From JBNKHG01 sp050290225 (GTDB lineage Bacteria > Pseudomonadota > Gammaproteobacteria > Pseudomonadales > Cellvibrionaceae), in assembly GCA_050290225.1 (NCBI GenBank), contig JBNKHG010000057.1:144607-208606 (forward strand): a stretch of 64,000 nt of DNA, written 5' to 3'. A program made the translations under genes and the position numbers. Shown one piece after another: positions 7,979 through 17,134 of the stretch (positions are counted from its first letter, which is position 1; every line of letters starts with the position of its first letter). Under the pieces are notes generated by a model, which saw only the letters and a list, made by a program, of their open reading frames with translations, had not been told where the DNA came from and made no database searches.

Positions 7979-8998
7979 TTACTTCTCCTCCTTGTAGGTT
8001 AAAGCGTTCGACGCTGAATAGAAGGTGCCATCGGCCAGGGTATGACTATTTCTCCAGCTCAGTCCCTTGGGTTGCGTTCTGGCGAGGAGAGCGTAAAGGG
8101 CCGCTGCCTCGCTGGTATCCGTCACTCCCGGTTTGTCGGGAATGCCGGCGCGGAAACCGAGAAGCAGGGCGCGAAATTCCGCCTCGTCCCTGGCTTTGAG
8201 CAATGGCCGCAGTCGCCGCCACTCCTGGTCGTTGGTCTTTAAGAGATGCTTGGCTTCGGCAGAGGCCGCCATCATAGCGGCCACCATTTGTGGGTGTTCA
8301 TCGGCCCAGGGCTGGCGAAATATGTAACCCAGCATTGGCGTATCGTCCTCGAAGCCCAGTTGTCTGACCACATCGTCCATGGAAATGAGCTTACGCATGC
8401 CCTTGGCTTCGAGTTTGGCCAGGTAGTGCCAGAAATTGATGACCGCGTCCAATTCACCACTCAGTGTTTTCTTATAGAGAAGGGGCGGTGCGCCGAAGAC
8501 TTTTTCCACAGTCTGGTTCAGGTCGATACCGTATTGCTCTTTCGCCAACGCCTGGATCATCAGCCAGTTGCGATCGACCGGTCCTCCGGCGATTCCCAGT
8601 TTGCGTCCCTGTAGATCGGCCAGGGATCGAATATCGGAATCGCGGGGTACCACAAGGCCGCCGACGCAACGGGAGTAGGGTACGAAAGTCAGAGGGTGGC
8701 CGGCGTTGCGTTGACGCGATACCCAGATCCAGTCACCCAGGATCATATCGGCTGCACGTCCCTGCAGGGCAACGACGCTGGCCTGTTTGCTGGCCATGGG
8801 AATGATGTCCAGATTGAACCCGTATTTGCGGTCCAGTCCGTGGTACTTGATGACATCCGCCTCCCAATTGGCAGTACCGAATTTGAGTAGCGCCAGGCGC
8901 AGGTTGGGAATCTCGGTGGCGCTGGCGTCCACCAATGTAAGGTTGGCTAATAACAGGCTGGCTAGTAGCCAGTAAACGGAACGGCGCATGGCCGGCAT
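7979..8998 (-). CDS. Periplasmic substrate-binding protein of nitrate/taurine-type ABC importer
   Basis: The start at ATG 8998 is preceded by a strong GGAGGAGG site, and an earlier in-frame ATG at 9058 is less likely. The protein has a signal peptide ending near VDASATE. The mature part resembles NMT1/THI5-like or SsuA-like binding proteins (LLKFGTANWEADVIKYHGLD, then GRAADMILGDWIWV). It is the first gene of the operon. A truncated paralogue occurs at 35034, next to pqqA. Having one copy by the ped genes and another by pqqA suggests a role in PQQ-linked alcohol oxidation, for example uptake of a cofactor, metal chelate or substrate. That role is inference. Confidence 0.8.
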   Translation of the reverse strand: MPAMRRSVYWLLASLLLANLTLVDASATEIPNLRLALLKFGTANWEADVIKYHGLDRKYGFNLDIIPMASKQASVVALQGRAADMILGDWIWVSRQRNAGHPLTFVPYSRCVGGLVVPRDSDIRSLADLQGRKLGIAGGPVDRNWLMIQALAKEQYGIDLNQTVEKVFGAPPLLYKKTLSGELDAVINFWHYLAKLEAKGMRKLISMDDVVRQLGFEDDTPMLGYIFRQPWADEHPQMVAAMMAASAEAKHLLKTNDQEWRRLRPLLKARDEAEFRALLLGFRAGIPDKPGVTDTSEAAALYALLARTQPKGLSWRNSHTLADGTFYSASNALTYKEEK

Positions 8999-9079
8999 AG
9001 GTGCCTCCTCCAGACTGCGAGGATCGCAGCAAGCATTTCCAGTATAGGAGTGCTCCAAACGTGAACCTATCCTTCATAC

Positions 9080-9106
9080 GGAGTAATTTTACTCCTTCCG
9101 GAGGAG
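9080..9106 (+). promoter_or_regulatory. Two mutually exclusive hairpins over a ribosome-binding site
   Basis: GGAGTA (9080-9085) can pair with TACTCC (9090-9095). Alternatively CTCCT (9092-9096) can pair with AGGAG (9102-9106), which is the Shine-Dalgarno sequence of the small frame starting at 9112. The two helices share the CTCC segment and cannot coexist. This could be a translational switch, but the stems are short. Confidence 0.3.
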
Positions 9107-9111
9107 GACGT

Positions 9112-9189
9112 GTGAAAAAAGACCCGTTGGAAGCGGTTGAAAGGGAACATGGACCTGATTTTGACCGCGTAAATCCTTCTAAAGTTTGA
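9112..9189 (+). CDS. Possible 25-residue peptide behind a strong ribosome-binding site
   Basis: A GTG at 9112 follows GGAGGAGGACGT, a near-ideal ribosome-binding site, and opens a frame of 25 residues ending at TGA 9187-9189. The peptide starts MKKDPLEAVEREHGPDFD, is charged and lacks membrane segments or cysteines. It is divergent from the ABC importer genes and precedes a MITE-like element. I do not recognise it. It may be a true small protein, a leader peptide, or the 5' remnant of a gene cut by the element. Confidence 0.35.
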   Translation: MKKDPLEAVEREHGPDFDRVNPSKV

Positions 9190-9219
9190 TTGTGGCCAGG
9201 TGCCTTTATTCTCTAGTCT

Positions 9220-9341
9220 AGTGCCCATCCAGAAACGTGAAAGACGCTTACAGCGTACAGCATACTGCTCACCGCCAAACTCTTAAAAAATAGGCATTAG
9301 TTGTGAGCTGTAAACCAAGCCGCAGTTTCTGGATGCGCACT
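9220..9341. repeat. MITE-like element with 17-bp terminal inverted repeats
   Basis: AGTGCCCATCCAGAAAC (9220-9236) and the reverse complement of 9325-9341 (AGTGCGCATCCAGAAAC) match at 16 of 17 positions and bound a 122-bp segment without coding capacity. This is the structure of a non-autonomous miniature element or a decayed IS. A clear target-site duplication is not seen. The gap 9190-9533 holds nothing else recognisable. Confidence 0.55.
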
Positions 9342-9533
9342 GGGCTGGAGGTACTTTTAACGTTGTGCGTATCCCCGTTTGGTCAAATCCTGCATGGTAA
9401 TGACGGATTTGTGGATATCCCGCGTTTGCGGGTGCGTATCAGCTAAGGCCTTTAATATTAACGGGCAGGGACGCGGATGATACCACTCGCAACCTTCGTT
9501 GACAGAGTTGCAGTGCTTGGCGAGACGACAATT

Positions 9534-11219
9534 ATGAAAAGCGCCCTTATTCAATTCGCAATTGTTCTTATGGCAATCCTGGGGATTACCGGTTTAAGTC
9601 ATGCATTGTATGCCGCTTCCATGCCTTTCTGGGTTTTGCCGCTGGTAGTGAGTGTTCTCAGCGTCACAACGGTACTTTCGTTAGTCTATTGGCGTTATTC
9701 GGCAACCAGTAAATTGGCCGACAGATGTATCAAAACGCTTTTGGATTCCCAATGTTTTGAGGCGGCAAAGGATAAAACGCTGGGTGGTTCCGTATCCCGT
9801 TTGGGAAAAGTATTCCGCGGGCTGGTAAAACGGGTTCAACACTATCACTGGGACTTTATGAATTTTACGCGCCAGATCGCCAGGGATGCAGATCGTCTGG
9901 CTATTGGAGCGGCGGAAGTTTCCCATTTTATTGATGGCTTGGGGCAGGTGATTGTCGAGCAATCCGTACGGGCAGAGCGAATCAGTGTCGCCGCAGAGGA
10001 GATGGCGACCACCACAAGTACCATTGCCAGCAGTGCAACGGCGGCCGGCAATGCCGCCGCCGGCACCCGTGCGTCCAGCGATAAAGGCCTTCGGGCGGTG
10101 GAGCAGTTGATCGAAAAGTTTGATGCTGTGAACGGTGAGGTGAAATCGGCTGCGAAGTCGCTGGAGAGGTTACAGAACCTGTCGCGCAATATTCAGGGAA
10201 TCACTGAAGTGATAAACAGCGTGGCAGAGCAGACCAACCTGCTTGCGCTCAATGCAGCCATCGAAGCGGCGAGGGCCGGTGAGCACGGTCGCGGATTTGC
10301 CGTGGTCGCCGATGAGGTGCGGACCCTTGCCAATAAAACCACGCAGGCGACGGCCGAAATTGATCACATGCTCAGTGAAAACCAGCACCAGGCTGAGGTC
10401 GCGGTGGAGGTAATGCAGGGCCTGGAGCCGGAGATGAACGGCATTGTTTCCACGGTGCGGGACATGGGGGACATGCTGGCGGACATCAACGCCCTGGCGA
10501 TCAATTCCGATGATCAAATGCAGCATATATCCCTGGCAATGAAAGACCATGTAAAGGCCAGTGAAGAGGTCTCGGAAGCTATCCAGCATATCAGTGTTTC
10601 GCTACAGCAGTCGCGGATTGATGCCGGCACCGCTTCCGACGATGCGGTGGCGCTGTCGGAGCTGGCGGAAAGTGTTACCGCCAATCTCTCCCGGTATAAC
10701 TTGGATACCCGTAACGATAAAATGCGCCATGCCGCTACCGAGGCCGCCGCGGCGGTGAGCGCGTGTTTTGAGGCAGCGGTTGATCGTGGCGCTATTACAC
10801 TGGAGGCCCTTTTCGACCGTGATTACCAGCCCATCAAAGGCACTGAGCCGCCGAAGTACACCACCCGGTTTGATGCTTTTACCGATCACGTTCTGCCGGC
10901 AATCCAGGAACCCCTGTTAGTGGCCCACCCTGAGCTACTCTATGCCGGTGCGGTGGATAACAACGGTTATTTTCCCACACACAATGCCTGTTACTCGCAA
11001 GCGCTTACCGGTGATTATGAGACTGACCTAGCCAACAATCGCACCAAGCGCATCTTTGACGATCGTACCGGTCGGCGCTGTGGTCAGAACACACAGCCAT
11101 TTTTGTTACAGACCTACAAGCGTGATACCGGAGAAGTGATGCACGATATCTCAGTGCCCATCTATGTCCGGGGACGTCACTGGGGCGGTTTTCGAATGGG
11201 GTACGGGGCAGGGGATTAG
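9534..11219 (+). CDS. Methyl-accepting chemotaxis protein with C-terminal sensor-like domain
   Basis: From the ATG at 9534 the protein has about 561 residues; an upstream in-frame ATG at 9477 is possible. Two membrane segments near the N-terminus are separated by only a few residues, so there is almost no periplasmic domain. The signalling core contains the conserved hairpin tip (EQTNLLALNAAIEAARAGE and GRGFAVVADEVRTLA). A C-terminal domain of about 140 residues follows, with motifs such as FPTHN and RTKRIFDDRTG and an end in HWGGFRMGY. That domain is common in chemoreceptors with cytoplasmic sensing. It probably senses an intracellular or membrane-associated cue and signals to CheA. No che genes are nearby. 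Confidence 0.85.
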   Translation: MKSALIQFAIVLMAILGITGLSHALYAASMPFWVLPLVVSVLSVTTVLSLVYWRYSATSKLADRCIKTLLDSQCFEAAKDKTLGGSVSRLGKVFRGLVKRVQHYHWDFMNFTRQIARDADRLAIGAAEVSHFIDGLGQVIVEQSVRAERISVAAEEMATTTSTIASSATAAGNAAAGTRASSDKGLRAVEQLIEKFDAVNGEVKSAAKSLERLQNLSRNIQGITEVINSVAEQTNLLALNAAIEAARAGEHGRGFAVVADEVRTLANKTTQATAEIDHMLSENQHQAEVAVEVMQGLEPEMNGIVSTVRDMGDMLADINALAINSDDQMQHISLAMKDHVKASEEVSEAIQHISVSLQQSRIDAGTASDDAVALSELAESVTANLSRYNLDTRNDKMRHAATEAAAAVSACFEAAVDRGAITLEALFDRDYQPIKGTEPPKYTTRFDAFTDHVLPAIQEPLLVAHPELLYAGAVDNNGYFPTHNACYSQALTGDYETDLANNRTKRIFDDRTGRRCGQNTQPFLLQTYKRDTGEVMHDISVPIYVRGRHWGGFRMGYGAGD

Positions 11220-11718
11220 CGATTCAGGGCGTGCCCCATCCCTGGAGCCTCGATCGCCGCGTCCCCGAGTGCGGACCAATGGGCGAACGGTCCACAAAGG
11301 CTCTACCCCGTCACCGCCCTACCAACGAACCTTGCCTATGCGTTCGGTCTTTTTCGTCGCAACAACCAAACCGACAAAAGAAAATGTTCGGCTCCTGGCA
11401 CCTGGTTACCGGTCAGGTGTTATGAAAGCCGACCTCAAATGGGATAGATCAAATCTTATTTAATTACAGATAACGTATGGGCGTCTCTTGTAGATCTCAA
11501 ACTCCGGTCGAAGGATTCCGACGGGTATAACATCACTTCTATTCGCGCGCCTTTCTCGTTTTACATATCCTTCTCGTTTCACACGCATTTCTAGGTAATA
11601 ATGGCCAGTTAGGGTAAGCGTTCGGATGTTCCCTGTAGGTTTGGTTGTTGGCTCAATAGCACCACCTCTCAATCAGCTAAGCTCATAATATATCCACCAC
11701 TGTCAGGTAATCAGAGTT
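11220..11718. other. Intergenic region without recognised gene
   Basis: About 500 bp separate the chemoreceptor and serine dehydratase. Open frames on both strands are short and resemble no family. A minus-strand frame at 11460-11672 with basic residues was considered and not accepted. The sequence looks like decayed DNA plus the sdaA promoter. Confidence 0.35.
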
Positions 11719-13119
11719 ATGGCGATCAGTATTTTCGATCTATTTAAAATCGGCATTGGTCCCTCCAGTTCCCACACCGTGGGGCCGATGACGGCGGCCA
11801 ACCTGTTCGTGTCACAGTTGCAGGACTCGGGTGTGCTACAGCGAGTGGTGCGGGTCAAATCGGAGATGTTCGGCTCCCTTGGCGCCACCGGTAAGGGCCA
11901 TGGAACCCCCAAGGCCGTGTTGCTTGGCCTGGAAGGGGAGCGACCGGATACGGTGGATGTGTCCCGGGTCGCCGAACGCGTGCACTGCATTCGTTCCAAC
12001 CGATCCCTCAAACTCTGTGGCACCCATACCGTTGCTTATGAAGACGAGGCTGACCTTGTGCTCTATCGTCGCAAGGAATTGCCGTTTCATCCCAATGGTA
12101 TGCGCTTTACTGCCTTCGATGCCGCCGGGAAGGAGATGGAGGTGCACACCTACTACTCCGTCGGCGGCGGCTTTGTTGTCGATGAAGATGCGGCGGGCAG
12201 TAATCGCCTGGTGGAGGATAGTCGCGAACTGACCTATCCCTTTGCCAGTGGCGCCGAGCTACTGGCCATTTGTGCAGAGCAGGGTATCGGCATGTCCGAT
12301 GTGATGTGGGCCAACGAAAAAGCCTGGCGTAGCGAGGCGGAGATTCGCGCAAAACTTCTCGAAATCTGGTCGGTCATGCAGGAATGCGTCAGTAATGGCA
12401 TTCAACATGAAGGTATTTTACCCGGAGGCCTGAAGGTGAAGCGAAGGGCGGCGGAACTGTACCGGCAGTTGATGAACAGGCCCGAGGCTGCATTGGCTGA
12501 TCCTTTGACCGTTATTGACTGGGTGACGCTCTATGCGCTTGCGGTGAACGAGGAAAATGCTGCCGGCGGACGCTTGGTAACCGCGCCCACCAATGGCGCG
12601 GCCGGTATTGTGCCGGCGGTGTTGCACTACTATTACCGTTTTGTACCGGGGGCCAATGAAGAGGGTGTGATGCGCTTCCTGCTAACCGCGGCCGCCATCG
12701 GCATCCTCTACAAAAAGAACGCTTCCATTAGTGGCGCCGAAGTGGGTTGCCAGGGTGAGGTCGGATCGGCCTGTTCCATGGCGGCCGGGGCTTTGACCGA
12801 AGTCCTGGGGGGTACCCCGCAACAGGTTGAGAATGCTGCGGAAATTGCCATGGAACACAATTTGGGTTTGACCTGCGATCCCATTGGCGGGTTGGTGCAG
12901 GTGCCCTGTATCGAACGCAACGCCATGGCTTCGATTAAAGCCATCAGCGCTGCGCGCATGGCGTTGCGGGGCGATGGCTCCCATTTTGTATCACTCGACA
13001 AGGTGATACGCACCATGCGTGAAACCGGGCGCGATATGCAGGACAAGTACAAAGAAACCGCCCGCGGTGGCCTGGCCGTCAATGTGGTTGAAGTGCCGGT
13101 GAATATTATCGAGTGTTGA
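11719..13119 (+). CDS. sdaA: L-serine ammonia-lyase (iron-sulfur serine dehydratase)
   Basis: The 466-residue single-chain enzyme converts L-serine to pyruvate and ammonia using a 4Fe-4S cluster. The N-terminal family motif (FDLFKIGIGPSSSHTVGPM) and the cluster region (GCQGEVGSACSMAAG, then GLTCDPIGGLVQVPC) are intact, and the length is normal for the family. The ATG at 11719 fits the conserved N-terminus. It converges on a ferredoxin gene with a 9-bp gap. A housekeeping catabolic role is expected. Confidence 0.95.
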   Translation: MAISIFDLFKIGIGPSSSHTVGPMTAANLFVSQLQDSGVLQRVVRVKSEMFGSLGATGKGHGTPKAVLLGLEGERPDTVDVSRVAERVHCIRSNRSLKLCGTHTVAYEDEADLVLYRRKELPFHPNGMRFTAFDAAGKEMEVHTYYSVGGGFVVDEDAAGSNRLVEDSRELTYPFASGAELLAICAEQGIGMSDVMWANEKAWRSEAEIRAKLLEIWSVMQECVSNGIQHEGILPGGLKVKRRAAELYRQLMNRPEAALADPLTVIDWVTLYALAVNEENAAGGRLVTAPTNGAAGIVPAVLHYYYRFVPGANEEGVMRFLLTAAAIGILYKKNASISGAEVGCQGEVGSACSMAAGALTEVLGGTPQQVENAAEIAMEHNLGLTCDPIGGLVQVPCIERNAMASIKAISAARMALRGDGSHFVSLDKVIRTMRETGRDMQDKYKETARGGLAVNVVEVPVNIIEC

Positions 13120-13127
13120 TTTTCCGA

Positions 13128-13448
13128 TCAGTACTGGCTGGCGGGCAGATGCACTATCATTCCATCCATCTCTTCCGTGACTGTAATCTGGCAGCTCAGT
13201 CGGCTGGTTTCTTTAGGCTCTACCACCATGTCCAGCATCTCTTTTTCCACATCGGAGGCTTCCCCAGTTACCCCTACCCAGGCATTGTCCACGTAACAGT
13301 GGCAGGTAGCGCAAGCGCAAGCGCCGCCACATTCCGCAAGAATGCCGTCGATCATATTGTCCAGTGCCCCCTGCATCACCGAGCTGCCTACTGCGACTTC
13401 GGCTTCAAATTCACGGCCATCGGCCTCTATAAACTTAATCAAGGGCAT
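13128..13448 (-). CDS. [2Fe-2S] ferredoxin, adrenodoxin/putidaredoxin type
   Basis: The 106-residue protein carries the vertebrate/putidaredoxin-type cysteine pattern: Cys40, Cys46, Cys49 and Cys86 (CX5CX2CX36C). Extra cysteines at 44 and 51 lie in the same loop. Such ferredoxins deliver single electrons to cytochrome P450s, Rieske oxygenases or Fe-S biogenesis. No partner reductase or oxygenase lies adjacent. It is convergent with sdaA, so its partner has to be elsewhere. Confidence 0.9.
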   Translation of the reverse strand: MPLIKFIEADGREFEAEVAVGSSVMQGALDNMIDGILAECGGACACATCHCYVDNAWVGVTGEASDVEKEMLDMVVEPKETSRLSCQITVTEEMDGMIVHLPASQY

Positions 13449-13581
13449 TGCTTATCTCCTAAATCCAGCCTTCTGCCTAGGGAGGTTTGTTTACACCAAG
13501 GCTCGTTAAAAAAGGCGCAGGATACCTAAAGTTGGCGAGTAATTATAGATCTAAAATGACATGGGCAAAGATCTGAACGTA

Positions 13582-13968
13582 TCAGTGGCGGGTAAAGGGG
13601 AGTATTGTGGCCGTTGAGTTTCGCGGGGTTCTGGCCGGATTCGGGGAGGGGGAGTCTTCGGCGGGTGACAGTGTGTTTTCACCAGGCAGCAGTGGCGAGT
13701 GAGCGCTGAATTTATTTAACAGTCCTGTCAAGTTAAAAAGGGAGTCATGCATCATTTGGGATATTTTGATACAGGCGGCCAGCGGGGTTGACTGGAGGTG
13801 TCGTTGGCAGTCGATCTGAAATTGCAGACCACGCAGTCGAGCCCGAAATTCGGTCGGTGCGTCCATAATGACGGAGCTGATCAGGTGCTGGCGGTAGCTC
13901 TCCAGGGCTTCCGGGTTCTTCTCGGCAATTTCCTTTAAAGTATCAAAATCCGGTATTTGGAACGACAT
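13582..13968 (-). CDS. DUF3135-like conserved hypothetical protein
   Basis: Starting at the ATG 13968, the product of 128 residues begins MSFQIPDFDTLKEIAEKNPE and includes RLRGLQFQIDCQR. These motifs recall the DUF3135 family of gammaproteobacteria, whose function is unknown. The last 40 residues are rich in S, P and T and look disordered. It is predicted soluble and cytoplasmic. No operon partner is evident. Confidence 0.65.
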   Translation of the reverse strand: MSFQIPDFDTLKEIAEKNPEALESYRQHLISSVIMDAPTEFRARLRGLQFQIDCQRHLQSTPLAACIKISQMMHDSLFNLTGLLNKFSAHSPLLPGENTLSPAEDSPSPNPARTPRNSTATILPFTRH

Positions 13969-14158
13969 ACACTTACGTTCGACTTTACGGTTGTGGTCGG
14001 CGCGTTTTTCCACACTTGCATATTTTTTAGACTAGCAGAGCTTTCGGAACCTGAGCCAATAAATTTTTTATATCTATTTGGTATATAAAACCGAACTCCT
14101 CTAGCAATTTTGGGTCATTAAAGGTAGTTTGCTAGGCTTAGCGTATGTAGAGGGCCTG

Positions 14159-14758
14159 ATGTCAAAAACGCTTAAAACCCTGAGAAACCATCAATATATT
14201 GCTCCTTCGGACGGGTATGATCTGTACCCGTCGCAAGCGGCTGTGCTCATTGCATTGACCGACGATCCCAAGGATCCCGAATTTATTTTGACTCAGCGCG
14301 CGTCGCACCTGTCATCCCACGCGGGCCAGGTGGCCTTTCCCGGTGGCAAATGGGAGCGCGATGATCGTTCCCTGATGCAAACCGCCTTGCGGGAATCCCA
14401 CGAGGAGATCGGCCTGGAGCCAAGCCTGGTGGAAGTGCTGGGAGCCATGCCCATGAGTAAAACCCGCTGGGATGTGGAGGTGACTCCCTATGTTGGTATC
14501 GTGCCGGCCAATGTTTCGCTGACACCGAATCCGGGAGAACTGGACAGCATCTTTCGCGTGCCGCTGAGTTATTTTATCGGTGAGGACCGGCGCGCGCGCA
14601 CGGATTTTTTCAACCGCGGCTCCTGGGCGCCAGCATACCTGTATCAGGGCTACGAAATATGGGGGTTTACGGCGGGCATCCTGGTAGAGTTCCTCAATCG
14701 CACCTTTGATGCCGGTATCATCCAGGAAAGTCTCGCGCCGGTCCGTAACTGGCCCTGA
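14159..14758 (+). CDS. NUDIX hydrolase, probable CoA pyrophosphatase (NudL-like)
   Basis: The ATG at 14159 is preceded by AGAGGG; a TTG further upstream is less likely. The 199-residue protein has the NUDIX helix (ALRESHEEIGL) after a GGKWERDD segment. It also has the upstream SSHAGQVAFPGG motif typical of coenzyme A pyrophosphatases of the YeaB/NudL group. It would cleave CoA or acyl-CoA into phosphopantetheine and 3',5'-ADP. The gene is followed 137 bp later by a gamma-carbonic anhydrase-like gene on the same strand. Confidence 0.88.
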   Translation: MSKTLKTLRNHQYIAPSDGYDLYPSQAAVLIALTDDPKDPEFILTQRASHLSSHAGQVAFPGGKWERDDRSLMQTALRESHEEIGLEPSLVEVLGAMPMSKTRWDVEVTPYVGIVPANVSLTPNPGELDSIFRVPLSYFIGEDRRARTDFFNRGSWAPAYLYQGYEIWGFTAGILVEFLNRTFDAGIIQESLAPVRNWP

Positions 14759-14895
14759 AACGGCGGCTCGATGCCCGATTGCCAGGGCTCCGGTTGTGCG
14801 GGGCTTTGTGTCGGGCATTGTTCCAGGCGTTGTGCCGGGCATAGGCTCGAGGCATAATCTCGCCCTCTTTCAAAATCCCACGGAGTCGACCCGCG

Positions 14896-15435
14896 ATGAT
14901 TTACCAGCTTGACGATAAGCGCCCGCAGCTGCGGGGTGAAAAACATTTTGTCGCCGACAATGCCACCCTGATTGGCGATGTGGTGATGGAAAGCGGCAGC
15001 AGTGTCTGGTTTAACGCTGTGATTCGCGCTGACAACGCCACCATTACCCTTGGGGAAAGAACCAATGTTCAGGATGGTGCCGTCATGCATACGGACCCTG
15101 GCCTGCCGCTGACCTTGGGCAAGGGGGTGACCGTGGGCCACAATGCGATGCTGCACGGCTGTACCGTGGACGACAATAGCCTGATTGGTATTGGGGCGGT
15201 GATTTTAAATCGCGCTAAAATCGGCAAAAACTGCATTATCGGCGCCAATGCCCTGGTTACTGAACGTACCGAAATCCCCGATAATTCCCTGGTGGTGGGA
15301 TCGCCGGCAAAGGTGGTGCGCCAACTGAATGAAAAATCCATCGAGATGCTTAAGTTGAACGCCCAGGTCTACGTGGATCACGCCGGGCAGTATAGCGAGA
15401 GCCTGGTGGAGGTTGATCTGGAATCCTGCAAGTAA
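14896..15435 (+). CDS. Gamma-carbonic anhydrase-like hexapeptide protein
   Basis: The 179-residue protein consists of left-handed beta-helix hexapeptide repeats. The zinc ligands expected for the YrdA/CaiE-type gamma-carbonic anhydrase family are present at His65, His82 and His87 (MHTD, VGHNAMLHG). It probably forms trimers in the cytoplasm. Carbonic anhydrase activity is known for some but not all members. It is followed by a small DUF1289 gene, a frequent neighbour in gammaproteobacteria. Confidence 0.88.
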   Translation: MIYQLDDKRPQLRGEKHFVADNATLIGDVVMESGSSVWFNAVIRADNATITLGERTNVQDGAVMHTDPGLPLTLGKGVTVGHNAMLHGCTVDDNSLIGIGAVILNRAKIGKNCIIGANALVTERTEIPDNSLVVGSPAKVVRQLNEKSIEMLKLNAQVYVDHAGQYSESLVEVDLESCK

Positions 15436-15487
15436 GTTGGTGGCGCTCCTGGAAGTGCTCATTTAGGATTAACGAGTATCAAAGCGA

Positions 15488-15718
15488 ATGAGTGAAGTCA
15501 TCGAATCGGCCGATAATTCCGGTAAACCGGCAGTCAAGGAAAAACCCCTAAAATCCCCGTGTGTGTACATATGTGTGCTCAATGATGAGGATATCTGTGA
15601 GGGTTGTTACCGCACTGGCGAAGAGATTACCCGTTGGGGAAGTTGTAACAACGAAGAGCGGCGCCAGGTCCTGGCGCGCTGCCGTGAACGAAGCAGGAAA
15701 AAGAACCCCTTTCTGTAA
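15488..15718 (+). CDS. DUF1289 family small cysteine-rich protein
   Basis: The 76-residue protein contains the DUF1289 pattern SPCVYICVLN...CEGCYRTGEEITRW with four cysteines that could bind a metal. The tail is strongly basic (RCRERSRKKNPFL). Its function is unknown in the family. It is probably co-transcribed with the gamma-carbonic anhydrase gene and converges on the CorC-like gene with a 12-bp gap. Confidence 0.85.
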   Translation: MSEVIESADNSGKPAVKEKPLKSPCVYICVLNDEDICEGCYRTGEEITRWGSCNNEERRQVLARCRERSRKKNPFL

Positions 15719-15730
15719 TTCGTTGTTGTT

Positions 15731-16999
15731 TCAACGGATTTTTTTGGCGCGGGCTTTCTCGATTCGCTTTTCGGAAATACTGACGGTTTCAAAGCGATAA
15801 CCGGCCATGGAAAAGCTGATATTGCCGTCGGGGATATCCTCCAGAAATTCCATCGCCAGTCCATTGAGGGTCTTGGGTCCATCTGTGGGCAATTCCCAGG
15901 TAAGGGCACGGTTGATATCGCGTATCGAGGTGCCACCATCGATCAGGTGCCAACCATCTTCCAGGCAGGAAATCTCCTCGTGTTCTTCTTCGGCACGGTT
16001 GGTGGTAAATTCGCCAACGATTTCCTCCAGCAAATCCTCCAGGGTGACAATGCCCTGAACCTCGCCGTATTCGTCCACCACCATGGCCATGCGGGACTTT
16101 TCTTTCTGGAAGTTAATTAGCTGCGTATGCAACGGCGTGCCTTGAGGTACAAAGTAGGGATCGGTTGAAAAGCGCCTGATGGCATCGTGGGTTACGGTCT
16201 CGTCCTCGCCGTAGATAAAGCGCGAAGCATTACGCAGGTGGAGAATGCCCACCACCTGGTTGATGTCGTCCTGGTAGACTGGCAGACGGGTGTATTCGCT
16301 GGTGCGGATCTGGTTCATCAGGTCAGCGATATCGTCATCCAGGTCCAGTCCAACCACCTCATTGCGGGGAATCATAATGTCGTCGACGGTGGCGCCTTCC
16401 AGATCCAGAACGTTCAACAGCATACCCTGGTGTCGATCGGGAATAAGATCGCCTGCCTCGTTCACGACAGTGCGCAGCTCCTCAGGGTGCAGGTTTTCAT
16501 CCAGCTTGTGTTTGCTGGGATCGACACCGAATATTCGCGCCAGTCCATTGGACATGTGGTTGACAAGCCAGACCGCCGGATAAAGAAGGGTTAACAGCGG
16601 CCGAAGTACCCATGCTGCGGGAAAGGCTATCTTTTCGGGGTGGAGGGCAGCGACGGTTTTGGGGGTGACTTCGGCAAATATCAGGATCACCAGTGTCAGC
16701 AGCACGGTGGCGACAGCGATGCCGGCGTTGCCGTAAAGGCGAATGGCGATCACGGTGGCGATGGAGGTGGCAAGAATGTTGACCAGGTTGTTGCCGATCA
16801 GGATTACGCCGATCAGACGGTCCGGTTTTGCCAGCAACTCCGAGGCACGCAGGGCGCTGCGGTGTTTCTTCTTGGCTAGATGTTTCAGCCGATAACGGTT
16901 CAGCGACATCATGCCCGTTTCGGAACTGGAAAAAAAAGCGGAGAGGACAATTAGGCCGGCGAGTATGCCAAACAGCAAGCCAAGGGGCGCTTCGTTCAA
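15731..16999 (-). CDS. HlyC/CorC family transporter (DUF21-CBS-CorC domains)
   Basis: The 422-residue protein has an N-terminal CNNM/DUF21 membrane domain with four hydrophobic segments. A CBS-domain pair follows (from about residue 210, around IMIPRNEVVGLDLDDD), then a C-terminal transporter-associated domain. Such proteins are linked to Mg2+/Co2+ homeostasis. It lies upstream of no obvious partner: the gene before it on the minus strand, a cytochrome c assembly-type protein, is 135 bp away. Confidence 0.88.
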   Translation of the reverse strand: MNEAPLGLLFGILAGLIVLSAFFSSSETGMMSLNRYRLKHLAKKKHRSALRASELLAKPDRLIGVILIGNNLVNILATSIATVIAIRLYGNAGIAVATVLLTLVILIFAEVTPKTVAALHPEKIAFPAAWVLRPLLTLLYPAVWLVNHMSNGLARIFGVDPSKHKLDENLHPEELRTVVNEAGDLIPDRHQGMLLNVLDLEGATVDDIMIPRNEVVGLDLDDDIADLMNQIRTSEYTRLPVYQDDINQVVGILHLRNASRFIYGEDETVTHDAIRRFSTDPYFVPQGTPLHTQLINFQKEKSRMAMVVDEYGEVQGIVTLEDLLEEIVGEFTTNRAEEEHEEISCLEDGWHLIDGGTSIRDINRALTWELPTDGPKTLNGLAMEFLEDIPDGNISFSMAGYRFETVSISEKRIEKARAKKIR

Positions 17000-17134
17000 A
17001 AAGGGTGAAACCTGTATAACTGTAAAGAAGGCGTATATTGAAGCAGATCACGGGCTTTCGCAACTAATCGAAACGGCAGGAAATTACCGCCCGGGGAATG
17101 CCCTCAAATCCACGCTACTGGGGTTAGGGAACAC

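Noticed and set aside
11460..11672. Basic 70-codon frame on the minus strand before sdaA
   Set aside because: No recognisable motif, no good start context and no neighbours on that strand.
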